The notes under the pieces are model-generated. The model had not been told where the DNA came from. It was given only the letters and a program-made list of their open reading frames with translations, and did no database searches. From NCBI GenBank assembly GCA_040365065.1, contig BAABNI010000002.1, forward strand, positions 62,001 through 126,000: 64,000 bases of DNA, given 5' to 3'. The position numbers were made by a program, and so were the translations under genes. Positions 37,197 through 46,099 of the stretch are shown here, one piece after another (position 1 is the stretch's first letter; every line of letters starts with the position of its first letter). The DNA is from Pelagadaptatus aseana (lineage in GTDB: Bacteria > Pseudomonadota > Gammaproteobacteria > Pseudomonadales > Cellvibrionaceae).

Positions 37197-39409
37197 GCGA
37201 AATGACAACTTCACGCCGCAGTTTCTTGAAATTGATCAGCGCCGCTGGCGGTGGTCTGGTCATGGGCGTACCCCTGTCCGGATGCGCGAGCAATATCACA
37301 GCCAGATCACACGAACCCGGTGAATATCACCACGACGCTTTCCTGCAGATTACCCCCAGCAGCGCGATTCACTTTTACATGCCACGCTCGGAAATGGGTC
37401 AAGGCATCTATCACGGCCTGACCACCCTGATTGCCGAAGAGCTCAACACCTCTCCGGAACTGATTACGGTGCACAATGCCCCGGCCGGCGATGCCTTTGC
37501 CAATCCGGCCTATGGCGTACAGGCCACCGGTGGCAGTACCAGTATGAAACAACACTTTTTGCCCCTGCGTCAGACCGCTGCCAATGCCAGAGCGGCCCTG
37601 TTGAACGCAGCCAGCAAAAAACTGGGCGAACCTGTAGACCAGCTGTCTCTGATCGATGGCAAAATCGTAACCCGATCTTCTACTAAGCCGGCTGAATACC
37701 CATTCGGCGATTTTGTCGAGCAGGCCAATCAACTGCCCACTCCCAAAGACACGCCGCTGAAACCGGCCTCGCAATTCCGTTTTATCGGCAAGGACCGCCC
37801 CAGAATCGACGGTCAACTGAAGTCCACAGGCCAGGCCAAATTTGGTATCGATGCGGACTTCCCCGGCCTGAAACGTGCCGCAGTCAAGCTTTGCCCGGTA
37901 CACGGGGGCCAGGTTAAAAACTACGACGACAGTCAGGCCAAAACCATGGCCGGCGTGCTGCAGGTAGTCAACTTCGGGCAGGGAGTGGCCGTTATCGCAG
38001 ACCACTACTGGCAGGCCAAACAGGCCGTAGCCCAACTGCAAATTGAGTGGCAGATGCCGGAACTGGCAAAGATCTCCACGGCAGAGCTGCAACAAACCCT
38101 GAAGCAAACCCTGAGCGACGAGGAGGGTCAGGAAGCTCGTAAAGTCGGTGACGGCCGAACCGCGCTGAGTAAATCTGCCAAAACGTTCGCAGCCGAATAC
38201 TGGGCACCCTATATCGCGCACGCCACCATGGAACCCATGAACTGTACCGTCCACCTTCAGGAGCAGCGTTGTGATGTCTGGGTAGGCAGCCAGGCGCCTC
38301 AGGCAGCGCAGGCAACGGTTGCTCAAATCGTCGGGCTCGATCGCGAGCAGGTTGAAGTCCACTCCATGTTTCTTGGCGGTGGTTTCGGACGCCGCTCCAA
38401 TCTGGATTATATTGAACAGGCGGCGGTTATCGCCAAGCTGTCGGGCTTACCAGTACAACTGGTCTGGAGCCGCGAAGATGATATGCAAAACGACTACTAC
38501 CGCCCCGCGTCACTGGCCCACTTCGAAGCCGGCATCAATGATCAGGGCAAACTGGAAGTACTCAGTGCCAAGCGTGCCGGCCCCAATGTCATGCCCTACA
38601 CGCTGGAAGAATTCGTACCCACTGTGGCGCCTCAATTTCTCGCCGGCAACCTGGCCAAATGGGCTGGCAAGCAAACCCACGGTCTGATGAAAAACTGGGT
38701 GGTGGATGAGTCCAGCGTCGAAGGTTTGGTGGATGACTATCAGGTGGCCAACAAGGAGTGCCGTCACATCACCGTTGACCCGGGTTTGACCACCGGCGCC
38801 TGGCGCGCGGTAGGCCATTCCTTCAGCGCCTTCTTTATTGAAAGTTTTATGGATGAAATTGCTCACGGCTCCAATCAGGACCCACTGCAATTCCGACTTG
38901 ACCACAGTCAACACGACCCGCGCTTTACCCGAACGTTGCAACTGGCGGCAGAAAAGGCCAACTGGGGCTCGGCGCAACATCCCGGAGCCGCACAAGGCAT
39001 AGCCGTTCACAGTTCCTTTGATTCAGTGTCAGCACAGGTGGCTGAAGTCACCGTAGAGAACGGGAAGATAAACATTCATCGCATCGTTTGCGCCATTGAC
39101 TGCGGCACCGTGGTTAATCCCGACATCGTCATTGCCCAAATGGAAAGCTGCATTAACTTCGGCCTGACCGCCGCACTCTACAGCCAAATTGATCTGGTCA
39201 ATGGCGCCGTACAACAGAGCAACTTTCACGATTACCCGATGCTGCGCATGACCGAAGCACCCACCATTGAAGTGCACATTGTGCCGTCCAATGAGCCGCC
39301 AACCGGAGTCGGTGAGCCCGGACTGCCACCGGTGGCACCGGCGGTGGCCAACGCCATTTTTGCCGCCACCGGTAAACGACTGCGATCCCTGCCGCTAACC
39401 TTGGGTTAA
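37193..39409 (+). CDS. Molybdopterin-dependent hydroxylase large subunit, IorB-like, Tat-exported
   Basis: Catalytic subunit of about 738 aa. The start at 37193 has AGGAGG upstream and exposes a twin-arginine signal SRRSFLKL with a hydrophobic stretch and a possible lipobox (LSGC). Two molybdopterin-binding domains follow; MFLGGGFGRRSNLD and TTGAWRAVGHSF contact the cofactor, and GVGEPGLPP near the C-terminus carries the catalytic Glu. Tat export with the small subunit would place the enzyme in the periplasm. The substrate may be an aldehyde or N-heterocycle. No XdhC/MocA-type maturation gene is adjacent. Confidence 0.9.
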   Translation: MSEMTTSRRSFLKLISAAGGGLVMGVPLSGCASNITARSHEPGEYHHDAFLQITPSSAIHFYMPRSEMGQGIYHGLTTLIAEELNTSPELITVHNAPAGDAFANPAYGVQATGGSTSMKQHFLPLRQTAANARAALLNAASKKLGEPVDQLSLIDGKIVTRSSTKPAEYPFGDFVEQANQLPTPKDTPLKPASQFRFIGKDRPRIDGQLKSTGQAKFGIDADFPGLKRAAVKLCPVHGGQVKNYDDSQAKTMAGVLQVVNFGQGVAVIADHYWQAKQAVAQLQIEWQMPELAKISTAELQQTLKQTLSDEEGQEARKVGDGRTALSKSAKTFAAEYWAPYIAHATMEPMNCTVHLQEQRCDVWVGSQAPQAAQATVAQIVGLDREQVEVHSMFLGGGFGRRSNLDYIEQAAVIAKLSGLPVQLVWSREDDMQNDYYRPASLAHFEAGINDQGKLEVLSAKRAGPNVMPYTLEEFVPTVAPQFLAGNLAKWAGKQTHGLMKNWVVDESSVEGLVDDYQVANKECRHITVDPGLTTGAWRAVGHSFSAFFIESFMDEIAHGSNQDPLQFRLDHSQHDPRFTRTLQLAAEKANWGSAQHPGAAQGIAVHSSFDSVSAQVAEVTVENGKINIHRIVCAIDCGTVVNPDIVIAQMESCINFGLTAALYSQIDLVNGAVQQSNFHDYPMLRMTEAPTIEVHIVPSNEPPTGVGEPGLPPVAPAVANAIFAATGKRLRSLPLTLG

Positions 39410-39438
39410 TTGTCACAGAGCCTTGAATCCGGTTGCGC

Positions 39439-40860
39439 CTACTCGGCAGCAGAACGGATCAAGGCCTTTGATAACTTGACTGAGCGCAGGATGGAATCGC
39501 GGTGGATGCGCTCATCAGTCGCGTGAATGGTTTTGGTGAGTGCCATGGGCAAACTGAAGCTGTGGAAGCGATAGATATTCGGTGCCAGATCGACGTAGTG
39601 AGGGCTGTCGGTGGTAGCGGTCAACATCGATGGTGCCACCAGCGCTTGCGGGTAGGCTGAATTAATGGCGCGCTTAACACGCTGATAGCCCACCCCATTG
39701 ATATCAGCAACCGGAGGACCTTTCTTCCAAGGGGCCGATACAATCTCAATCTGATCGTCTGCAATAATGTCACGAACATCTTGAATCAAACGCTCCTCGG
39801 TGACACCGGGAAGCAAACGAAAATTTACTTTTGCTTCCGCCTGCTGGGAAATAACATTTTCCTTGATTCCGGCATCGAACATGGTGACAGCGGTGGTTGT
39901 TCTGATCAGTGCGTTCGAGGCTGGATCGTCAGCCAAGGCACTTAACAACATGGGTTCTGTCAACCATTGCTGCTCCAGCATAAAGCCTTTCACCCCGCCC
40001 AGTTCCTGACCAATGGTTTTCAGCAGATCGGTAATGGGGGCAACCAATTGCGCTTCAAAGGGGTTGTCATGCAGAGCCTGTACGGCATTGGCCAATCGGA
40101 CAATGGCGTTATCCTTAACCGGCATTGAAGAATGCCCGCCCTGTCCTTTCGCTTTCAATGTCAGGGTGACATAGGTTTTCTCAGCCAGCCCGATCATGGC
40201 CACGTCCCTGCCGGGCACAAACGGATTATCCTGAAGCACCATGCCACCTTCGGCAATCATATATTCCAGTTGTCGGTAACGGCCATTCAAGTGCTTAACA
40301 ATATTGGCCGCACCCTCGGCCCCGCCAATTTCTTCATCATGCGCAAGTGAAAACAACAGGGTGCGCTGTGGTTGAAACCCTTCTTCCAGCAGCGCTTCCA
40401 TGGCTTCCAGCGTCGCAATCACCGAGGCTTTATCATCAATCGCCCCGCGACCCCACAGATGGTCATCGGCCAGAACACCTGAGAAAGGCGGCTGCGACCA
40501 GTCCTTCTCAGTACCGGGCTCGATAGGAACAACGTCGTAGTGAGCATCAAACAGCACCGGATTGAGCGATGGCTCACGCCCCTGCCAGGTAACCACCAGG
40601 CTGTAATCGGCAATGGTATCGACCTGCAACTGTGAAAAAACCCGGGGATAGGTATCCTGCATAAAAGTCAAAAACTCGGTAAAAAACCGATAGTCGATTT
40701 TACTGCGATCCTGATAACTGATGGTGGGTATGCGTATGGCTGCAGACAGGTTCTGGATGACTCTCGGGGCCAGGGGCAGCGGATCTTTTACCGCAGCGAA
40801 TGTTTGCAAGGGCAGCAATAACAGAGCCACCAAAAAGCCGGAAATTGTTTTCATCGTCAT
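39439..40860 (-). CDS. M20 family metallopeptidase (carboxypeptidase-like), exported
   Basis: Start ATG at 40860 (or 40854) gives about 473 aa with a signal peptide ending LQTFAA; a longer frame to 40938 lacks this layout. The M20 metal-site motifs are DAHYDVVP near residue 110, WGRGAIDDKASV, and AHDEEIGG with the base Glu. A dimerisation lid lies between about 245 and 360. It looks like the CPG70/YscS carboxypeptidase branch (peptidase M20A). A periplasmic role in peptide or dipeptide hydrolysis is inferred. Transcribed downstream of the sulfatase but separated by a terminator. Confidence 0.88.
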   Translation of the reverse strand: MTMKTISGFLVALLLLPLQTFAAVKDPLPLAPRVIQNLSAAIRIPTISYQDRSKIDYRFFTEFLTFMQDTYPRVFSQLQVDTIADYSLVVTWQGREPSLNPVLFDAHYDVVPIEPGTEKDWSQPPFSGVLADDHLWGRGAIDDKASVIATLEAMEALLEEGFQPQRTLLFSLAHDEEIGGAEGAANIVKHLNGRYRQLEYMIAEGGMVLQDNPFVPGRDVAMIGLAEKTYVTLTLKAKGQGGHSSMPVKDNAIVRLANAVQALHDNPFEAQLVAPITDLLKTIGQELGGVKGFMLEQQWLTEPMLLSALADDPASNALIRTTTAVTMFDAGIKENVISQQAEAKVNFRLLPGVTEERLIQDVRDIIADDQIEIVSAPWKKGPPVADINGVGYQRVKRAINSAYPQALVAPSMLTATTDSPHYVDLAPNIYRFHSFSLPMALTKTIHATDERIHRDSILRSVKLSKALIRSAAE

Positions 40861-40894
40861 TATTTTTATGGGTAAATGAAAAATCAGGATACAA

Positions 40895-40923
40895 CAAAAA
40901 ACGGCAGCCACGAATGACTGCCG
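40895..40923 (-). terminator. Intrinsic terminator of the sulfatase gene
   Basis: On the minus strand CGGCAG (40923-40918) pairs with CTGCCG (40907-40902) around a 10-base loop and is followed by TTTTTTG. It sits about 40 bases after the sulfatase stop. Confidence 0.75.
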
Positions 40924-40962
40924 ATTTAAGTTTTGCAAACTGACTAGTATCAGAATCGACTG

Positions 40963-42525
40963 CTATTTTTTGCCTTCGAGTTTCCTCAGGCGTTTTTCCA
41001 GCATCATATTTGGCACTGAAATATTGGCCGCACTTAACGATGAGCCAGGCTGGAATGGGTACTTATCCAGTGTGGCAACAAAATCCCGAATCTTCTGCTG
41101 CACCGGTACAAACAACCACATATTGTCGGCGTACCAGCGAATATAGAAGGAAGATTCCAGATTCGCTTTCTGGAAAGGATCCGCCTTGAGGTTGTTGATC
41201 ACCGGCCAGTTCGGGGTAATCCGATAGGTGGTGGCAATGTCACCTTCCATGGTGGCAAAGGTGGCTTTGAAATCATTCCAACGCACCGCGTTCAACTCCT
41301 GATTGGCAGAGAAGTAGAAGATGGTATCGCGTGGAGACTCTTTGGCCTTGCCAGTGATATAAGGCAGCAGGTTATAACCGTCGGGGTGAACCTTGAAGGT
41401 TTTGCCGTTGGCTTTGTGGCCTTTTTTCAGCTTCGCAACAATGTTGCTGTCGCCGGCGGCCGCAAGCAGAGTTGGCATCCAGTCTTCATGTGAGGTGATG
41501 CCATTAATTTTGGTACCCGCTTTCACCTTGCCAGGCCAGCGCATAAATTGTGGCACCCGGAAACCACCCTCGTTAGTGGTACCTTTTTCACCATGAAACG
41601 GGGTAGTACCACCATCAGGCCAACTGAAAGTTTCCGCACCGTTATCGGTGCTGTACAGCACGATGGTGTTATCGGCAATTTTCAGATCATCGAGTTTATC
41701 CAGCAGTTCGCCCACTTCCCAGTCGTGCTCCAACATACCGTCGGCGTAAAGGCCAATACCGGATTTACCGTCCCACTTGGGCGCCAGGCGAGTCCAGACA
41801 TGCATGCGGGTGGAGTTAAACCAGACAAAGAAAGGCTTCTTGGCCTGATGAGCCTTGTCGATAAACTTCAGGGTTGCGTTGAGGAATTCTTCCTGAGCCG
41901 TTTCCATACGCTTGCGGGTCATAGGGCCAGTGTCATTAATTTTGCCGTCGGCAAAACTGTGCAGCACACCGCGCGGGCCGTACTTTTTACGAAATTCCGC
42001 ATCTTTGGGGTAGTAGTAAGTCTCTGGCTCTTCCTCGGCGTTGAGGTGATAGAGATTGCCGAAGAACTCGTCAAAACCGTGATTGGTTGGCAGGTGATTG
42101 TCCTGATCGCCAAAGTGGTTCTTACCGAATTGCCCGGTCATATAGCCGCGCTCTTTTAACAGGTCGGCAATGGTTGGGGTCCAGTCTGGAATGCCGTGGG
42201 GCGAGCCCGGCATACCAATGGTCAGCATTCCCGTGCGCACCGGGTGCTGGCCCATCATAAAAGCGGCGCGACCGGCGGTACAACTCTGCTGGACATAGTG
42301 ATCGGTAAACAGCGCGCCCTCGTTGGCAATGCGGTCAATATTCGGAGTTTGATAGCCCATCATGCCGTGGTTGATGGCACTCAGGTTATAGAAACCAATG
42401 TCATCACCCCAGATGGCGAGGATATTGGGCTTGCTTTTATTGGTGGTCGCCAGCGCAGCCGTTGAGGCCACCAGCCCCACAATGACGCCTAAAACCACAG
42501 TTAACGAACGAACGAATACTCTCAT
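40963..42525 (-). CDS. Arylsulfatase, exported
   Basis: Type I sulfatase of 520 aa with a signal peptide (about 1-26, ending AALATT). Metal ligands Asp41-Asp42 lie in AIWGDDIGFYN. The sulfatase signature SCTAGRAAFMMGQHPVRTG places Cys82 as the residue converted to formylglycine. It is a CxAxR-type site, so it needs a formylglycine-generating enzyme or anaerobic maturase. YSTDNGAETFSWPDGG and FHGEKGTTNEGGFRVP are further family motifs. The substrate is unknown; marine relatives act on sulfated polysaccharides or aryl sulfates. No maturase was recognised in the visible window. Confidence 0.93.
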   Translation of the reverse strand: MRVFVRSLTVVLGVIVGLVASTAALATTNKSKPNILAIWGDDIGFYNLSAINHGMMGYQTPNIDRIANEGALFTDHYVQQSCTAGRAAFMMGQHPVRTGMLTIGMPGSPHGIPDWTPTIADLLKERGYMTGQFGKNHFGDQDNHLPTNHGFDEFFGNLYHLNAEEEPETYYYPKDAEFRKKYGPRGVLHSFADGKINDTGPMTRKRMETAQEEFLNATLKFIDKAHQAKKPFFVWFNSTRMHVWTRLAPKWDGKSGIGLYADGMLEHDWEVGELLDKLDDLKIADNTIVLYSTDNGAETFSWPDGGTTPFHGEKGTTNEGGFRVPQFMRWPGKVKAGTKINGITSHEDWMPTLLAAAGDSNIVAKLKKGHKANGKTFKVHPDGYNLLPYITGKAKESPRDTIFYFSANQELNAVRWNDFKATFATMEGDIATTYRITPNWPVINNLKADPFQKANLESSFYIRWYADNMWLFVPVQQKIRDFVATLDKYPFQPGSSLSAANISVPNMMLEKRLRKLEGKK

Positions 42526-42660
42526 TTCCCTTGCTCCTGAACGGTCAAATAACCGACGAATTGATTGAACATCAACAGAAGCCTAGTCCAACTTCAGGGG
42601 TTGGCAAATATCTTTACAATAGAATTGAGGAGGGCTATTAAACCCTATAAATACAGGCTA

Positions 42661-43491
42661 TTACTTCTGTGTGGAACGACTATTTCTGGCGCTTTTTTTT
42701 GCTTTTGCAGACTTTTGCGGTCTGGCCTTTTCCAGCCACAGCAGTGTTTCCATATAAGCCACAAAACGGTTGAGATAGTGCGGGGACAAATCGCGCATAT
42801 TGGACAATGAACGTATCGCCAGATAATGGGGATTGAGCGGCCCGGCGTTTTCCGGCCCTTCGTTGATTGAGCGCATCACCAGTTTTTCGGCATTGAGTTT
42901 GGCCCAGGATTCACGCAGAGGGGTGAGCGCTTTCAACTCGCGGGGGGTCGACTCCGGTTTGTCGCTGACCGGCGCCAAATCCGGCTGAGCAACATCGGTG
43001 GGAGAGACCGATGCTTCAACCCCATGGGCCTCTTCCATGGCATTCAAGCGACTCAGATCTTCTATCAGAGATTTAAACACTGATGGGGATTCCAGCTGTT
43101 TCTGATAAAGCCCGTTCATCAACTTCTGCAATCGCTTGAATTCGCAGTGATCAAAATACTGTCGAGCCAGCGGCAGTGAATCCGGAAACTCATCGGCAAC
43201 CACTTTCAGATTGGCCTGCGCTTCGCTCTGGGAATTCAAAAAGTCATCGCGCAATTCCGTCAGGGCCTTTTTCAGTTTCTGGATCAACACCAGAGACACC
43301 GCCTCGCGCTGGCCGTTCAGCTTCGCCACCAGAGATTCGATAAACCCAAACCGCACCGGGTCGAATTGATCAAAACAACGTTCGCGCAGTCGCTCCAACA
43401 ATTGTTGGGCATTGTCGGAAGCCAGATCCCGGATCGCCACTTCCAGCAGGTTGGCGAGGTCTCTATCGACGCTGTCTCGGTTATCAGTCAT
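42661..43491 (-). CDS. DUF2894-like protein, last gene of motor-like operon
   Basis: A 276-aa soluble, mostly helical protein without signal or membrane segment. The N-terminal part (about 1-130) is rich in Leu/Glu/Arg helices. The middle (about 155-185) is Pro/Ser/Asp-rich and likely disordered. The C-terminal part has LRESWAKLNAEKLVMRSINE and GPLNPHYLAIRSLSNMRDLS, a pattern I associate with DUF2894. It ends in a Lys/Ser/Arg-rich basic tail (KSAKAKKSARNSRSTQK). The gene starts six bases after the OmpA-like gene, in one operon with the ZorA- and ZorB-like proteins. It is probably a cytoplasmic partner of that motor; its role is unknown. Confidence 0.65.
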   Translation of the reverse strand: MTDNRDSVDRDLANLLEVAIRDLASDNAQQLLERLRERCFDQFDPVRFGFIESLVAKLNGQREAVSLVLIQKLKKALTELRDDFLNSQSEAQANLKVVADEFPDSLPLARQYFDHCEFKRLQKLMNGLYQKQLESPSVFKSLIEDLSRLNAMEEAHGVEASVSPTDVAQPDLAPVSDKPESTPRELKALTPLRESWAKLNAEKLVMRSINEGPENAGPLNPHYLAIRSLSNMRDLSPHYLNRFVAYMETLLWLEKARPQKSAKAKKSARNSRSTQK

Positions 43492-43497
43492 TCACGC

Positions 43498-44139
43498 TTA
43501 CTCGCTGCCAACACCAGCATTTTGGGCCTTCATCGGCACAGGAGAAATCTCTACCCGGCGATTCTGGGAGCGGCTCAGGGCATCGACATTGGCCACCACA
43601 GGGCGCTGGGAACCAAACGCCGCGGCAAACACCTGTTCGGGTGCCATGCCCTCTTCAATCAACACCCGGGTCACCGTCAAAGCCCGCTGGGCTGACAGTT
43701 CCCAGTTATCGGCAAACCGCTGATTGTCCCTGCGCACAGGAAGATCGTCGGTGAAACCACTGACCATCAGAATTTCTTCACGTTGACTCAGATACACAGT
43801 CAATGGCGTGACCAGATCGCGTAACAATTGTCGACCCTCACGCTGTAATCGATCGGAGTTGAGTGCAAACAGAACACTGCCACTGATGCCAATTTTGCCA
43901 TCACGCAGGGTGATGCTGCCTGACGCCAGTGGATCGGCAAGCGCCTCCTCGAGAGCCATGCGCCGCTGTTGTTCCTGTTGCCGCTTGAGGGTCTCTTCTT
44001 CCAGAGTCTTTGCCAACTCCAGCTGATAACCGATCACCCACACCAGCAGGAGTACAAATACCCCGACCAGCCCCGACATCAGATCGCCAAAAATCGCCCA
44101 AACGGGTGTCGACTGAGTGCTGTCTTCGATTTCTGCCAT
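43498..44139 (-). CDS. MotB/ZorB-like OmpA-family membrane protein
   Basis: A 213-aa protein with a short cytoplasmic N-terminus, one membrane helix (about 13-39, IFGDLMSGLVGVFVLLLVW) carrying Asp19 in the place of the proton-accepting Asp of MotB/ZorB, a coiled segment (about 42-68), and a C-terminal OmpA/MotB peptidoglycan-binding domain (about 80-200: VSGFTDDLP, LSAQRALTVTRVL, SQNRRVEI). The layout is that of a stator B-subunit. It lies directly after the DUF802/ZorA-like gene (five bases) and before the DUF2894-like gene. Motor activity is inferred from architecture. Confidence 0.82.
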   Translation of the reverse strand: MAEIEDSTQSTPVWAIFGDLMSGLVGVFVLLLVWVIGYQLELAKTLEEETLKRQQEQQRRMALEEALADPLASGSITLRDGKIGISGSVLFALNSDRLQREGRQLLRDLVTPLTVYLSQREEILMVSGFTDDLPVRRDNQRFADNWELSAQRALTVTRVLIEEGMAPEQVFAAAFGSQRPVVANVDALSRSQNRRVEISPVPMKAQNAGVGSE

Positions 44140-44144
44140 GGCGA

Positions 44145-46094
44145 TTATACCGCTTCAGCTTCCGCAGCCCGACTGAGCTTGCGGATTTCTTCAAATACTT
44201 CTTTTTGCGACAACATACTGTGATCGATAATTTCTCGGGCCTGAGCCACGTAGTAACCCAACTGCTCGTCACTGCGGGCGTTGGATTTTTCCAGAGACTC
44301 CTCAATGCCCTTGAGGTTATCAATCAGGGCCTGACTGGAATCATTGAAGACATTCACAGCCACACCAAAAGATTCGCCGAGGCTGGCCAGCTCCGCCGCA
44401 CTGCCGGAAAAGTGATCAACCACTTCGTTAATGCGCCCAACCTCAGTCTGCATCTGCTCGCTGAATCGTTCACCCACCTTCTCCAGCATTTCGGTGGAGG
44501 AGTTCACCAGCAACTCAGCAGCCTGATTTTGAGCCAGAGACGCCTGTTCCATGGAGGCGGACAACGCCGATAGCTCTTCCATGATCTTTTGGCGCTCCTG
44601 CAACAGACTGTTGTCGCGCTCGATATTTTTGGAAATCTCACTGCGCAGATGACCGATCACTTCGGCCGCCGCTTTGGGGGTTTCCGACGCGGTTTCGATC
44701 AGGTGGGACATGGGCTCTTCCAGTGCGCGGCCCAGATCACTCAAGTGTGCTGTCACCGCCTCCTGCAGCTCGCCCAGACGGGCTACCGCCGCGTCACCAC
44801 GGCGCTGTTCCTCATCGCGCAACCCGCTAAGCTGTTCCTGCACGGCGTTGGCCATTTGTTGCAGGCGTTGCTGCGAAGACTCGGCCCACTGCTGTTCACC
44901 TTCAATTCGGGCTTGCACCAATTGCTCAGAAGTCAGCAGCAATCGGGTAATTTCACCCAGCAGGTTTTGCGACAGCGCCTCGCTCTTACCCGACACCGAT
45001 GTCAGCAACTGAGTGGAGGATTGTTCAAAAGCCTGCAGGGTTTGTTCACTGCGTGCCTCGTAGTTTTCGGTTAACTGCCGGACACCCGCATTGACCTGAT
45101 CCGTTACCGCCACCAACTGCTGATCTGCGGTGTGGGTCAGTTGCTTATGGGTCTGTTCGACATTGCTGCGAATTTCACGACTGATGTCATCCATGACCGC
45201 TTTGACTACCGGAGTGACGGCCTCACCGGTCAGACGGCCACTAGCAGCAATCGACTCACGCAAAGCCTGCCCCACCTCAGTGGCCAGGTCGGTGTAAACC
45301 TTCTGGGTACTGTGATGAAAATCCTGCTGGGAATTCTGCAGTTGCCCACCGAGACGATCACCCATGGTATCGAGCTTGTCTGCCACCTCGGCCAGCTTGT
45401 CAGCCACACGAGGCAAGGCATCCACCTGGGACTGGAGGTTATCAAAGGCCTGCTGCTGGCTGTAAACCAGAGAGAACTGGCGAAACACCGTGGCAATATC
45501 ACCATCGAGAATACGCACCTGCTGCTGCCGTTCACGCCGGCACAAAGCCGCGGCCAATCCCAGCAAGGCTGAACCGGCAACACCGGCCACGGAGGTACCA
45601 AAAGCCAACCCAAGGCCCTTGATGGGGGCGGCCAGACCCTCGCGAATGGCCTGCAATTCGGCAGAGCCCTCCAGCGCCACAACCGCACCTTTTAAGGTAT
45701 CAACCATACCCACAAACGTGCCCAGCAAACCCAACATAACCAGCAAGCCGGTAATAAACGGGGTCAGACTTGGCGCCGGCAGAGCCACCTTTTCACCTTC
45801 GATCCGATGCCTTACCGGGGTCTGCAGTGACAGCGGCAGCGTCTCCAGCCAGACCGCCAGATCATCCACACCTTGAGTCCGCGCCCGAGTCAGGGACGCG
45901 CCCAGACATGCGGTATGGTTACGAAACTGACGCAGCTCCAAGAAGCCCACCAGATAGGCCACACCAATCGCCAGAGTAATAACCAACGCAAATAGATCGC
46001 TGCTGGCAAACACCCAGCTCATCCAGATAATGGCGGCCGCTCCCAGCGCAAACACTGCCGCGAACCATGATTGTGTCAACAAATGCCTTGCCAT
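44145..46094 (-). CDS. DUF802-like MotA/ZorA-type membrane protein with long helical tail
   Basis: A 649-aa protein. Four membrane helices are seen: about 10-30, 33-53, 110-131 and 158-184. The last two contain GLLVMLGLLGTFVGMVDTL and GLGLAFGTSVAGVAGSALLG, the hallmark of the MotA/TolQ/ExbB channel core and especially of ZorA. Residues 185-649 are an almost uninterrupted helical region rich in Gln, Glu, Ala, Leu, Ser with repeats such as LQQMANAVQEQLSGL and DLGRALEEPM, which I match to the DUF802 repeats. Fully helical, 465 residues would span roughly 70 nm, comparable in design to the ZorA tail. It pairs with the OmpA/MotB-like gene five bases downstream. Confidence 0.8.
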   Translation of the reverse strand: MARHLLTQSWFAAVFALGAAAIIWMSWVFASSDLFALVITLAIGVAYLVGFLELRQFRNHTACLGASLTRARTQGVDDLAVWLETLPLSLQTPVRHRIEGEKVALPAPSLTPFITGLLVMLGLLGTFVGMVDTLKGAVVALEGSAELQAIREGLAAPIKGLGLAFGTSVAGVAGSALLGLAAALCRRERQQQVRILDGDIATVFRQFSLVYSQQQAFDNLQSQVDALPRVADKLAEVADKLDTMGDRLGGQLQNSQQDFHHSTQKVYTDLATEVGQALRESIAASGRLTGEAVTPVVKAVMDDISREIRSNVEQTHKQLTHTADQQLVAVTDQVNAGVRQLTENYEARSEQTLQAFEQSSTQLLTSVSGKSEALSQNLLGEITRLLLTSEQLVQARIEGEQQWAESSQQRLQQMANAVQEQLSGLRDEEQRRGDAAVARLGELQEAVTAHLSDLGRALEEPMSHLIETASETPKAAAEVIGHLRSEISKNIERDNSLLQERQKIMEELSALSASMEQASLAQNQAAELLVNSSTEMLEKVGERFSEQMQTEVGRINEVVDHFSGSAAELASLGESFGVAVNVFNDSSQALIDNLKGIEESLEKSNARSDEQLGYYVAQAREIIDHSMLSQKEVFEEIRKLSRAAEAEAV

Positions 46095-46099
46095 GTTTG

